From Verrucomicrobiota bacterium (lineage in GTDB: Bacteria; Verrucomicrobiota; Verrucomicrobiia; Limisphaerales; UBA1096), in NCBI GenBank assembly GCA_030749225.1, contig JASMKO010000025.1:1-64000 (forward strand): a stretch of DNA of 64,000 nucleotides. The letters run 5' to 3'. Shown here piece after piece: positions 49,539-58,161 of this stretch (the stretch's first letter is position 1; each line of letters opens with the position of its first letter). A model generated the notes under the pieces. It saw nothing but the letters and a program-made list of their open reading frames with translations, was not told the origin of the DNA and did not search any database. Both the position numbers and the translations under genes were made by a program.

Positions 49539-52159
49539 CAGTTTGCCTCTGTTTGTATTTTTTGCACCAAATCGCTCTTGATGATGGCCCCCATCAGGCT
49601 AGCATAGGTTCCGCCCCTCTTCTGCGCCGCCTGATGAATCTTGTCAAGGGCGTGGGAATCGACTGGGCCAAGCGGACGGCCAAGCGCGAACTGGGCCACC
49701 TTCCACGTCAGGCTTTCCTGGACGCGATCACTGCCTGCAAGCAGGTTCATCAACTCGGTGGATGAACCATACGGCACCGGCTTGGCAGTACCAGGGAATA
49801 GAATTTCGCCGTCGTCGCGGAGTCGGTTTCCGTGCTCGTCCTTTTCATGAAACGCGCCTATGCCGTCGAACTTTTCCAGACCGAAAGCCAGCGGCTCAAA
49901 CTTGACATGACAAACGCCGCAGGTTTTGTCCTCGATACGCTCCTGCGCGATGTTGCGCTGGGTCAGGCCTGCCTTGGCCGCCACCGGCTCGGCGTTAAGC
50001 GCGGGCGGCGGGGATTTCACACCGCTGCGCAGGAGGTTGCGCAGCACGAACAGCCCACGCGTCACCATCGACGCCTCGTCACCCCCGATCGTCAGTACAC
50101 TGCCCTGCGTCAGCAGGCCGCCCCGCTCGGGGATGGACTTGAGGTCGTAGCGAGTCAACCCCTTACCCCGTACTGGCAGGCCGTAGAGCTTGGCCAAACG
50201 CGGCGTGGCGTAGGTGACCTTGGCATTGAGCAGGTCGGCCAGCGGGCGTTTTTGCTCCCATACCACGTCGTTGAAAAATGCGATCGTCTCAGCGCGCATG
50301 TCGCTGGCCAAACCGGCGTTCCATTGCGGGAATTTTTCCGGGCTGGGCTGCATATTGGCCAAGCGTCCGAGGTTGAGCCACTCATGGATGAACTCGGCGG
50401 AACGTCTGACTGCGCGCGGGTCGCCGAGCATCCGGGTGAGTTGCGCCTCCAGGCCGACTTCCTCAAAGAGCCGACCCTCCTCGGCCGCCTTAAGCAGTTC
50501 GGCATCGGGCGGCGCGCCCCAGAGAATGTAGCTCATTCGGGAGGCCAACTCGTATTCACCCGCCGGCCAGGCGGAGCCGTCGCCGCGCTGGTTCTCGACG
50601 CGGTACAGGAAGCGGGGCGACTGCAGCATCGCCTCGATGAGCAGTGACAAGGCTTCCTCAAACGTCCCCCCGGCGGCGGCGGTCGTAGTGGAGATCCCGC
50701 GAAACGCCGCCACCTCGTGCTCCTCGAGCGGCCCGCGCAACATCCATTTACCCATCTTGGCCACGAGATCGCGCATGATGTCATCAGTGAATCCCTGTTT
50801 CTTGGAGAAACGCAGCGCGAATTGCCGCACATTCATTTTGCCAACTATGATGCCAGCCAGCCTCGAGTAGGCCTCAACATGGTCGAGATCCACCGAGAGG
50901 TTGTAAGCGGTGTTGCTGAAACCGTCGGCCCGGATGTCCGGCGGCAGGGTTGCCTGCGCCTCCTTCGCGATGTTCACGCCGGTCAGGCTCCGCACGGTCT
51001 CGATGTATTCCGCCACCGTAAGCCGACGCACCCAGTTTTGCGCCGCGCGGCGGTCAAAAGTATGGGCCAGCGGATCGATCTCCTCTCCGGCCCAGACCGC
51101 GCCGTCGTCGATCCACTGACGGAATTTCTGCTTCTCGGCGGCACTCAATGGATCACGCTCATCCGGCATGTCGTCCTCCTCCACGACCTCCCACAACAGG
51201 CTTTCCGACGATTTGCCGGGGACGATCACGATCTCCTTTTTCGAGGTGGCGAATGCGGTCGATTTCTTGGACAAATCCAGTCGCCCCTTGTGGTTCACCG
51301 TGTCATGGCACTCAAGGCAGTGGCGCGACAGAAGCGGCGCAATTTCCCGCTCGAAGAATTGCTCCTTCGGCGACTGGGTTTGTTGCGCGAGTTGCGCGCC
51401 GATAGAGGGGGCGTCCACGCCGGCCCGAAAATGGGCGGTGACCTCCCCTGGCGAAAGGTCGCGACCGTAAATTGCCACGAGATGAAACGTCCCCAGCCAA
51501 GGCCGATCCTTCGACAGCTCGTTGGCCAGCGCCAGACGGTAATTGGCGTTCCAGTTGCTCGTCGCGCCGGCGATGCGCTTCTCGACCCGCAATTTGCCGT
51601 TGAGGAAAAGGCGCGCCTGTCCGCCGCGGTTGCGAGTGTAGACGATGTGTATCAGCTTGGTGGTTAAGCTGCGCTTGGGGCCGCCCAGCGACGGGGCACC
51701 ATTCCCGCTGGTCTTGGTGGTGCGCAGCCGGACGTCGATCGTGTCGCCCTCCTGGCCAAGAGTGAAGTTGCGCTCGGAAGTGTTGCCGGACAGCGTGACG
51801 ATCCGCGCCGGGCCATCCTGTCGCGTGTTGGCCGGGCGCACCCACGCCTCAAGGGTGATCTCGCCGGAACGGCGCACGGCGTTGAACAGCTTGGCCGCCG
51901 GCTTGCCGGAGCGGATGAGCGCCGGGCCGCGCAACTCGAGAGTGCCCTCGGAACGGCGCACATTATTGGAACTCTCGATTTCCAGGTCCAGCGGCGGATC
52001 GGCACCGGAGCGATCCTTGATAACATTACCCTTGGCCAAGCGGAAATCGTACAGCACCACCAAGCCGTCACCACTTCTTTCCGTGGCAAACGCACCGACC
52101 GCCTTGGCCAAACCCGCCAAGGCAAAACAGGCGGCTAATCGGCAGCAAATAGCGTTCAT
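49538..52159 (-). CDS. DUF1587/1588/1592/1585-type protein with LamG-like and cytochrome c-like (CxxCH) domains
   Basis: HCLECHDTVNHKGRLDLS; RRLTVAEYIETVRSLTGV; ASRMSYILWGAPPD; CGVCHVKFEPLAFGLEKFD. Confidence 0.88.
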   Translation of the reverse strand: MNAICCRLAACFALAGLAKAVGAFATERSGDGLVVLYDFRLAKGNVIKDRSGADPPLDLEIESSNNVRRSEGTLELRGPALIRSGKPAAKLFNAVRRSGEITLEAWVRPANTRQDGPARIVTLSGNTSERNFTLGQEGDTIDVRLRTTKTSGNGAPSLGGPKRSLTTKLIHIVYTRNRGGQARLFLNGKLRVEKRIAGATSNWNANYRLALANELSKDRPWLGTFHLVAIYGRDLSPGEVTAHFRAGVDAPSIGAQLAQQTQSPKEQFFEREIAPLLSRHCLECHDTVNHKGRLDLSKKSTAFATSKKEIVIVPGKSSESLLWEVVEEDDMPDERDPLSAAEKQKFRQWIDDGAVWAGEEIDPLAHTFDRRAAQNWVRRLTVAEYIETVRSLTGVNIAKEAQATLPPDIRADGFSNTAYNLSVDLDHVEAYSRLAGIIVGKMNVRQFALRFSKKQGFTDDIMRDLVAKMGKWMLRGPLEEHEVAAFRGISTTTAAAGGTFEEALSLLIEAMLQSPRFLYRVENQRGDGSAWPAGEYELASRMSYILWGAPPDAELLKAAEEGRLFEEVGLEAQLTRMLGDPRAVRRSAEFIHEWLNLGRLANMQPSPEKFPQWNAGLASDMRAETIAFFNDVVWEQKRPLADLLNAKVTYATPRLAKLYGLPVRGKGLTRYDLKSIPERGGLLTQGSVLTIGGDEASMVTRGLFVLRNLLRSGVKSPPPALNAEPVAAKAGLTQRNIAQERIEDKTCGVCHVKFEPLAFGLEKFDGIGAFHEKDEHGNRLRDDGEILFPGTAKPVPYGSSTELMNLLAGSDRVQESLTWKVAQFALGRPLGPVDSHALDKIHQAAQKRGGTYASLMGAIIKSDLVQKIQTEAN

Positions 52160-52366
52160 ACGTCAGGATTGTTTGGATGCCCCCCGGGCTATTCGATCTT
52201 TTTTGGTCGGCGAAGCCTGTCCCAGCACGGGCGTTGAAACAAGATATTCCTGCAGCCCGACAGTAAGCCTTTCCTCCAACCCGCGGTTTCGCTATCATCA
52301 CCGCTTGGTCTGGCGTCGTTGCCATGGTTCCCGGTTCGAAAACGAGTGTGGCACCGTAGCGAGCAC

Positions 52367-53215
52367 ATGCAATTAACCATCGTCATCCTGTTACTGCTCG
52401 TCCTTTTGGCGTCGTTGATTCTGTCCATTCTCCTCCTGTTGGATCGGCGCAGAAACAAAGGCGCGCACTTGAGCTTTGCGGATGGCACCGGCGACTCGAC
52501 ACCAAGCCCCGACTCGGAGGAGTCATCGGTCACGGTTCATGAAGCCTGCAAGACAGGGAACATGAGAGAGTTGAACCAATGGCTATCGCTGGGCACAGAC
52601 CTGAATAAGAAAGATGAAGACGGGTACGCCCCGCTGCATCATGCCTGTGAGAATGGACACGAGGACATGGTGCAAAAACTCCTCGAGAACAAGGCCAAGG
52701 TCAACCTCTTGACGACCACCTCACTATTAAGCCCGATGGCCTGCCTCGTAATCGGCAGACTCGACGATAAGCTCACCGAGCCGGAATTGATCAAGATCAT
52801 CGGCATCCTCCGGAAAGCTGGAGGCGACATCAACCCCACCACGGAGGAGGCCGTGCCTCCCGTCAAGGCGGTCATCACGCGAGGCAACCTGGAGCTGCTG
52901 GATTTCTTCATGTCGATACACGTGCACATTTTCGTCGTGGACAGCGACAAGCGAACCATGCTGCATCACGCCGCGCTCAACCCGAACGAGAAATCCCTAG
53001 CGATCACGGAGTTTCTCGTCGAGAGAGGTCTAGAGGTCAACGCACAGGACAGCGACGGGAACACTCCCCTGCACCTGGCCCTTTCTCCATTCCAGCAGGA
53101 TGTGGCCAAATACCTGATCGATTCAGGCGCCGACGCCGAAATCAAAAACTGGAAGGGCATCAGTCCACATACGATGGTTCAACAGGACCTCATTAATTTC
53201 CTGAACCACTCTTGA
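52367..53215 (+). CDS. Ankyrin-repeat protein with N-terminal TM segment
   Basis: TIVILLLLVLLASLILSILLLLDRRR then ankyrin units (DGYAPLHHACENGHEDMVQKLL, DGNTPLHLAL). Confidence 0.85.
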   Translation: MQLTIVILLLLVLLASLILSILLLLDRRRNKGAHLSFADGTGDSTPSPDSEESSVTVHEACKTGNMRELNQWLSLGTDLNKKDEDGYAPLHHACENGHEDMVQKLLENKAKVNLLTTTSLLSPMACLVIGRLDDKLTEPELIKIIGILRKAGGDINPTTEEAVPPVKAVITRGNLELLDFFMSIHVHIFVVDSDKRTMLHHAALNPNEKSLAITEFLVERGLEVNAQDSDGNTPLHLALSPFQQDVAKYLIDSGADAEIKNWKGISPHTMVQQDLINFLNHS

Positions 53216-53230
53216 ACGTGAAGAAGAAAA

Positions 53231-53306
53231 TGGTGGAGCCGACTGGTCTCGAACCAGCGACCCCCACAATGCCATTGTGGTGCTCTACCAACTGAGCTAC
53301 GACCCC
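53231..53306 (-). tRNA. tRNA-Ala (anticodon GGC), CCA encoded
   Basis: Minus strand GGGGTCGTAGCTCAGTTGGTAGAGCACCACAATGGCATTGTGGGGGTCGCTGGTTCGAGACCAGTCGGCTCCACCA; full cloverleaf, anticodon loop ATGGCAT. Confidence 0.96.
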
Positions 53307-53385
53307 ACCAGAGGTGGCGGAATTGTATGGATCAACAATTGACCGTCAACCGATTTTTCAAGACCGAAAAAAACTAAACCATATC

Positions 53386-53751
53386 ATGACCCATTATGAA
53401 CTGAACCACGTCGCGCTTCACGTCGCAGATGTGGAGAAAAGCGGCGCGTTTTACCGCGATGTCCTCAAGCTGGAGTCGATGGATAGACCGGCGTTTAACT
53501 TTCCCGGCGCCTGGTTTCAGTTGGGGGATTTTCAGGAACTACACTTGATCGGAGGCCGCGATATCGAAGTTCATTCCCAACCGCGCAGTAATCATTTCGC
53601 CCTCCGTGCCGACAACCTCGACGAATGGGAAGCCCATTTCAAGAGCATCGGGCAGGAGTATGTCCCACGCCGCACACGCCCCGACGGCGCCTTTCAAATC
53701 TTCGTCGCCGACCCCGATGGCCACCACGTCGAGTTATTCACCGGCCCGTGA
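53386..53751 (+). CDS. Glyoxalase/bleomycin resistance (VOC) family protein
   Basis: LNHVALHVADVEKSGAFYRDVLKLE; IFVADPDGHHVELFTGP. Confidence 0.92.
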   Translation: MTHYELNHVALHVADVEKSGAFYRDVLKLESMDRPAFNFPGAWFQLGDFQELHLIGGRDIEVHSQPRSNHFALRADNLDEWEAHFKSIGQEYVPRRTRPDGAFQIFVADPDGHHVELFTGP

Positions 53752-53763
53752 ACCGGCCCCAAG

Positions 53764-53777
53764 CGCTTGGCCAAGCG
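53764..53777. repeat. Exact CGCTTGGCCAAGCG palindrome
   Basis: In the convergent spacer abutting the trpE stop codon. Confidence 0.98.
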
Positions 53778-55310
53778 TTACTGGGCGCTGAAGCTCTCGG
53801 CCAGCGCCAGCGCCTTGATCATCGCCTTGGACTTGTTGACCGTCTCCTGAAACTCGTTCTCCGGGATCGAGTCGGCTACCCAGCCACCGCCAGCCTGCAC
53901 ATGCGCCTTGCCGTCCTTCAGCAATGCCGTGCGGATGGTGATGCAGCAGTCCAAGTTGCCGTTGAACGAAAAGTAGCCGACGCAACCGCCGTACGGCCCG
54001 CGCGTCGTCCGCTCGAACTCCGAGATAATCTGCATCGCGCGAATCTTCGGCGCACCGGAAAGCGTCCCCGCCGGGAATGTCGCGCGAATCAAATCGTACG
54101 GCGTGTGGCTGTCCATGAGGTTGCCCTCCACCTGCGACACGATGTGCATCACGTGGCTATACCGCTCGATAATCATCAGGTCCTTCACCTCCACTGAGCC
54201 GTAGTTGCAAACGCGGCCGATGTCGTTCCGTGCCAGATCCACGAGCATCACATGCTCGGCGCGCTCCTTCGGGTCGGCCAGCAACTCTTTTTCCAGCACG
54301 AGATCCTCCTCAGCGCTCGCGCCGCGCGGCCGGGTGCCGGCGATCGGACGAATCTCCACCCGCCGTTCCTCGCAGCGCACATGAATCTCCGGCGACGCGC
54401 CTATAAGCGAGTAGCCATCAAACTCGAGCAGGAACATGTACGGCGACGGGTTAATCGAGCGCACCGCCCGGTAGACGTCAAGCGGCGACGCCTCCACCGG
54501 GGCGGAAAACCGCTGCGAACCGACGACCTGAATGATGTCCCCGGCGTTGATGTACTCCTTGGCCTTCGCGACGTTTTTGAGAAAGCGATCCTTCTCCTGG
54601 TTGGATTGGAACGCCTTTTCCGGCAACTCGGCCGGGAATGATACCGGCTTGTATTCGCTCGGCTGCTCGAGCAACTCCACGATCCGCTCCACCTCCCCAG
54701 TGGCCCGCTCGTACACCTCCGCCGGCGAGTCACCGGGGCCGATGATCCCGTTGACGATGATCGTCAGCGTCTGCGCCACCCGGTCAAACACCAGCAACTG
54801 GTCGGCGATGAGGAAACAAATCGTTGGCGTACCCAGCTCATCCTCCGTCGGACGCGGCACAACCGGCTCGATGTCATGTATGAACTCGTGACCGACAAAA
54901 CCAAGCGCGCCACCGGTGAACCGCGGCAGACCGTCGACCGCCACCGGCTTATAATTAGCCAGGACTTTCTCGACAACCTCGAGCCCATCGCTTACCTCCC
55001 CCACCGCCTGGCCTCTGGCACGGCCGACTACCGTGTACGTCTCCCGCACTTGACCGCCCTCGATCCACTCCACCGTGTCGCCGACTTGGCAGATCATCCC
55101 GCGCGGATTGCATCCCACGAACGAGTAGCGGCCAAGATGCTCGCCTCCCTCGACCGACTCAAACAGAAACGACTCACCCCGACCGCGGATCTTGCGGTAC
55201 GCCGTCAACGGCGTTTCCTGGTCCGCCAACAGCCTGCGCGTGACCGGAATCAGGTTTCCCTGTTCGGCCAAGCGGCAAAACTCATCCTTGGTTGGACGGC
55301 AAAAATCCAT
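53778..55310 (-). CDS. trpE: Anthranilate synthase component I
   Basis: RGRGESFLFESVEGGEHLGRYSFVG; SPEIHVRCEERRVEIRPIAGTRPRG; GTLSGAPKIRAMQIISE. Confidence 0.96.
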   Translation of the reverse strand: MDFCRPTKDEFCRLAEQGNLIPVTRRLLADQETPLTAYRKIRGRGESFLFESVEGGEHLGRYSFVGCNPRGMICQVGDTVEWIEGGQVRETYTVVGRARGQAVGEVSDGLEVVEKVLANYKPVAVDGLPRFTGGALGFVGHEFIHDIEPVVPRPTEDELGTPTICFLIADQLLVFDRVAQTLTIIVNGIIGPGDSPAEVYERATGEVERIVELLEQPSEYKPVSFPAELPEKAFQSNQEKDRFLKNVAKAKEYINAGDIIQVVGSQRFSAPVEASPLDVYRAVRSINPSPYMFLLEFDGYSLIGASPEIHVRCEERRVEIRPIAGTRPRGASAEEDLVLEKELLADPKERAEHVMLVDLARNDIGRVCNYGSVEVKDLMIIERYSHVMHIVSQVEGNLMDSHTPYDLIRATFPAGTLSGAPKIRAMQIISEFERTTRGPYGGCVGYFSFNGNLDCCITIRTALLKDGKAHVQAGGGWVADSIPENEFQETVNKSKAMIKALALAESFSAQ

Positions 55311-55366
55311 GCGGCGGACAGTCTAACCGGCGCCCCTCACGGAACGCCAACACAATACAGGCGAAG

Positions 55367-55380
55367 CGCTTGGCCAAGCG
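55367..55380. repeat. Exact CGCTTGGCCAAGCG palindrome
   Basis: In the hisI-trpE spacer. Confidence 0.98.
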
Positions 55381-55386
55381 GGGTTG

Positions 55387-55767
55387 CTACTGGTAAACCT
55401 CGTCCGGATTGACGAGCCGCTCCTCAGTGACATCAAACTCCCCACCCTCCTGGATTGACCGAAAAAAACAGGACTTGTAGCCCTCGTGACAGGCGGCGCC
55501 TTGCTGCGTCACCTGAATCAGCAGTGTATCCCCGTCACAGTCAAAAGCAATGTCACCGACCTGCTGCGTGTGGCCACTCGACTCGCCCTTCATCCAGTAT
55601 TTCTGGCGGGAGCGACTCCAAAAATGCGTTTTGCCGGTCTCAATCGTCGACCTCAGCGACGCTTCATTCATCCACGCCATCATCAGCACACGGCCGGTGC
55701 CCTCCTCCTGGACAATCGCCGGAATCAGGCCATCTGCATTGAACTTGAGTTTTTCAATGAACTTCAT
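55387..55767 (-). CDS. hisI: Phosphoribosyl-AMP cyclohydrolase
   Basis: LIPAIVQEEGTGRVLMMAWMNEASL; THFWSRSRQKYWMKGESSGH. Confidence 0.96.
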   Translation of the reverse strand: MKFIEKLKFNADGLIPAIVQEEGTGRVLMMAWMNEASLRSTIETGKTHFWSRSRQKYWMKGESSGHTQQVGDIAFDCDGDTLLIQVTQQGAACHEGYKSCFFRSIQEGGEFDVTEERLVNPDEVYQ

Positions 55768-55775
55768 CTGAAAAA

Positions 55776-56552
55776 TTATACTGTTCGAACGGGGATGCCC
55801 TCCCGTGCCAAAAACGCCTTCACATCAGCGACGCTATACTCGCCAAAATGAAAAATACTCGCCGCCAACACGGCATCCGCCCGGCCTTCGTGCAGCACCT
55901 CAGCCAAGTGCTCCAGGCAACCGGCGCCGCCGCTCGCCACCACCGGTACCTCCACCGATTCGCTGATGCGCCTCGTGACCTCCAGGTCGTAACCAGCCTT
56001 CGTGCCGTCCGCATCGATGCTGTTGAGCACGATCTCGCCCGCGCCTAATTCCACCGCACGCACTGACCATTCAATGGCATCCAAGCCGGTTTCCTTTCGG
56101 CCGCCATGCGAAAAAACACCCCACTCGTCGTCACCCGTTCGCTTCGCGTCGACTGATACGACGATGCATTGGCTGCCATATTTTTCCGCGCCCTCGCAGA
56201 TCAACTCCGGCTTGGCCAAAGCAGCGCTGTTGATGCTGATCTTGTCCGCGCCAGCCTTGAGCATGACGCCCATCTCCTCCACCGTGCGAATCCCCCCCCC
56301 CACCGTCAGTGGCATGAAGCAGCGGTTGGCCACACTTTCCATCACGCCGACCATCGTGTCACGACCGTGCGCACTGGCGGTGATATCGAAAAAAACCATC
56401 TCGTCTGCACCCTGCTCATCATAGCGAACAGCCAACTCAACCGGGTCGCCGACGTTGCGCAGGCCGCCCTCCTCCGCGCGGCCAAACTGAACCCCACGCG
56501 TCACGGCTCCATCGTGCACGTCCAGGCAGGGAATTACTCGCTTGGCCAACAT
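55776..56552 (-). CDS. hisF: Imidazole glycerol phosphate synthase subunit HisF
   Basis: [33 protein letters not shown]. Confidence 0.97.
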   Translation of the reverse strand: MLAKRVIPCLDVHDGAVTRGVQFGRAEEGGLRNVGDPVELAVRYDEQGADEMVFFDITASAHGRDTMVGVMESVANRCFMPLTVGGGIRTVEEMGVMLKAGADKISINSAALAKPELICEGAEKYGSQCIVVSVDAKRTGDDEWGVFSHGGRKETGLDAIEWSVRAVELGAGEIVLNSIDADGTKAGYDLEVTRRISESVEVPVVASGGAGCLEHLAEVLHEGRADAVLAASIFHFGEYSVADVKAFLAREGIPVRTV

Positions 56553-56585
56553 CTTAAAAAAATCCTGGCGGTGATGCCGCCAGGA
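56553..56585 (-). terminator. Intrinsic terminator-like hairpin abutting the hisF start
   Basis: Minus strand TCCTGGCGG-CATCA-CCGCCAGGA followed by TTTTTTT then AAG-ATG (hisF start). Confidence 0.8.
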
Positions 56586-56661
56586 AGCGAAATATCCTTT
56601 ATCCGCCCGCCATTCAAGTCCGTCGACCGAAACCGGCGAACAGGACAGGCGTGAGAAAGCG

Positions 56662-57240
56662 TCAAGCCGCAGTGAACTTGCCCTTGTTGTTCTTGAACGC
56701 TTTCTTGTTGTTATAAAGCATCACTCGGAGGCCGTTAACGGGATTCTTGCCGCCGAACTTGTGTCCCACCTTCTTGGCCGCCTCAAGAATCTGATCGGCG
56801 GTCAATGCCTTCCCCTTGGTCACCTGCAGGGCGACCTCCTTTAGTGAACGCTTTTTTTTTCCACCCTTCGCCGCTTTTTTTTTGGCGGCTTTCCCAGCCG
56901 TTTTCTTAATGGCTTTTTTGGCCGCCTTCTTGGCCGCCTTCTTGGCCGGTTTTTTTGCAGCCTTTTTGACGGTCTTCTTTTTCGCTGCTTTCCGTTTTGA
57001 TGCCGCCTTTTTCTTTGCTGGCCGGCCGCGTTTGGCAGTGGTTTTTTTTCTGGCGGGCCGGCCGCGGCGCTTGGCCGACGCGGAACCGGTTCCACCCAAA
57101 GCGGCCTCAATTTCGGCCAGTCTTTTTTCTGCGTCCGCAGCCGTTGCCTGTGCGTCGGCCAATGCCTTTGACAATGCAACCTTTTCCTTTTGCAATGCCG
57201 CACGAGCCCGTTGGTATAACTTAACCGTATCCTTGCTCAT
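56662..57240 (-). CDS. Histone H1-like Lys/Ala-rich protein with two AT-hook-like motifs and a possible HARE-HTH-like C-terminus
   Basis: [20 protein letters not shown]; ([18 protein letters not shown]); C-term [37 protein letters not shown]. Confidence 0.8.
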   Translation of the reverse strand: MSKDTVKLYQRARAALQKEKVALSKALADAQATAADAEKRLAEIEAALGGTGSASAKRRGRPARKKTTAKRGRPAKKKAASKRKAAKKKTVKKAAKKPAKKAAKKAAKKAIKKTAGKAAKKKAAKGGKKKRSLKEVALQVTKGKALTADQILEAAKKVGHKFGGKNPVNGLRVMLYNNKKAFKNNKGKFTAA

Positions 57241-57357
57241 AATTTATTGGGTAACAATACGCCGTTAAACGGCGAAGCAGGGAACACTACACCCATACAA
57301 CTCATTGACAAGAGGAATTATAATGTTTCTTGTATGCTAAACTTGGAAACTATAATC

Positions 57358-58110
57358 TTATTTTATGGCTGTATGGATGCTCATTGCTCCCGCCATGATC
57401 TCTGTAACCTGGACGGAACTATAACCCATGTGATGCAGAACGGATGTCACCCCTTTTTGTGCGGCATAGTTTTTCAGTGATTTCAGGATATAGGCGTATG
57501 CCGATGCATTGCCGCAGCACAGCCATCCGAACACCGGCAGCATCAATGCGAGATATAGAAAATATACAGACCGGACAACAAGGTTGCGCGGCTTCCCAAA
57601 ATCCAGGATCAGCAGACGCCCCCTAGGCTTCAGGACACGGGTGATCTCGCGCAGGCCGGCCTCTAGATTGGCAAGGTTCCTCAGCCCGTAACCGATCGTG
57701 ACCAGATCGACGGTGCCATCCCCAAGCGGAAGGTTCAGGGCATCCGCCTGAGCGAGACGAATCCTGTCTTCGCCCCGCTTGGCCAAGCGGACGGCGGCTT
57801 GCCGCAGCATGGGCCGGTTCAGGTCCATCCCCAGCAGCAAACCGCCCCGCTTTACCAAGCCGATCGCGAGGTCGCCCGTACCGCAGCACAAGTCGAGGCC
57901 CATCTCCCCCTCCCTGAAATTGGACAAAGCCACCACCCGGCGTTTCCAGAGCCGGTGCAAACCAAGACTCTGGATGTCATTGACAAGATCGTATCGCCTG
58001 GCGATCGCGCCAAACATTTGATCGACCTTTTCTGTGTGGCAGACTGTCTCTGTTCCGGTTCCCACGGGGTGGCTACCATTACCATCCGCCCCCCATACAA
58101 ACCAGAACAT
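57358..58110 (-). CDS. ubiE: Demethylmenaquinone/ubiquinone methyltransferase (UbiE/MenG)
   Basis: MFGAIARRYDLVNDIQSLGLHRLWKRRVV; GLDLCCGTGDLAIGL; start re-chosen to avoid overlap with moeA. Confidence 0.9.
   Translation of the reverse strand: MFWFVWGADGNGSHPVGTGTETVCHTEKVDQMFGAIARRYDLVNDIQSLGLHRLWKRRVVALSNFREGEMGLDLCCGTGDLAIGLVKRGGLLLGMDLNRPMLRQAAVRLAKRGEDRIRLAQADALNLPLGDGTVDLVTIGYGLRNLANLEAGLREITRVLKPRGRLLILDFGKPRNLVVRSVYFLYLALMLPVFGWLCCGNASAYAYILKSLKNYAAQKGVTSVLHHMGYSSVQVTEIMAGAMSIHTAIK
57776..57789. repeat. Exact CGCTTGGCCAAGCG palindrome
   Basis: In ubiE, encodes RLAKR. Confidence 0.98.
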
Positions 58111-58161
58111 CGTGCGCGTAAGTTTGATTCTCAGGGTATTAACAGCGACACTCCCGACCAC

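Noticed and set aside
53764-53777. Palindrome as an intrinsic terminator
   Set aside because: No T-tract follows in either direction, and identical copies lie within coding sequences.
57304-57325. TTGACA and TATAAT boxes on the plus strand upstream of ubiE/H1-like genes
   Set aside because: Only 8 bp apart and pointing into the 3' end of the convergently oriented ubiE; not a normal sigma-70 promoter.
57799-58161. N-terminal extension of moeA (523-aa ORF) and of ubiE (ORF to 58347)
   Set aside because: The extensions overlap the divergent neighbour; the conserved starts are at 58162 (moeA) and near 58110 (ubiE).
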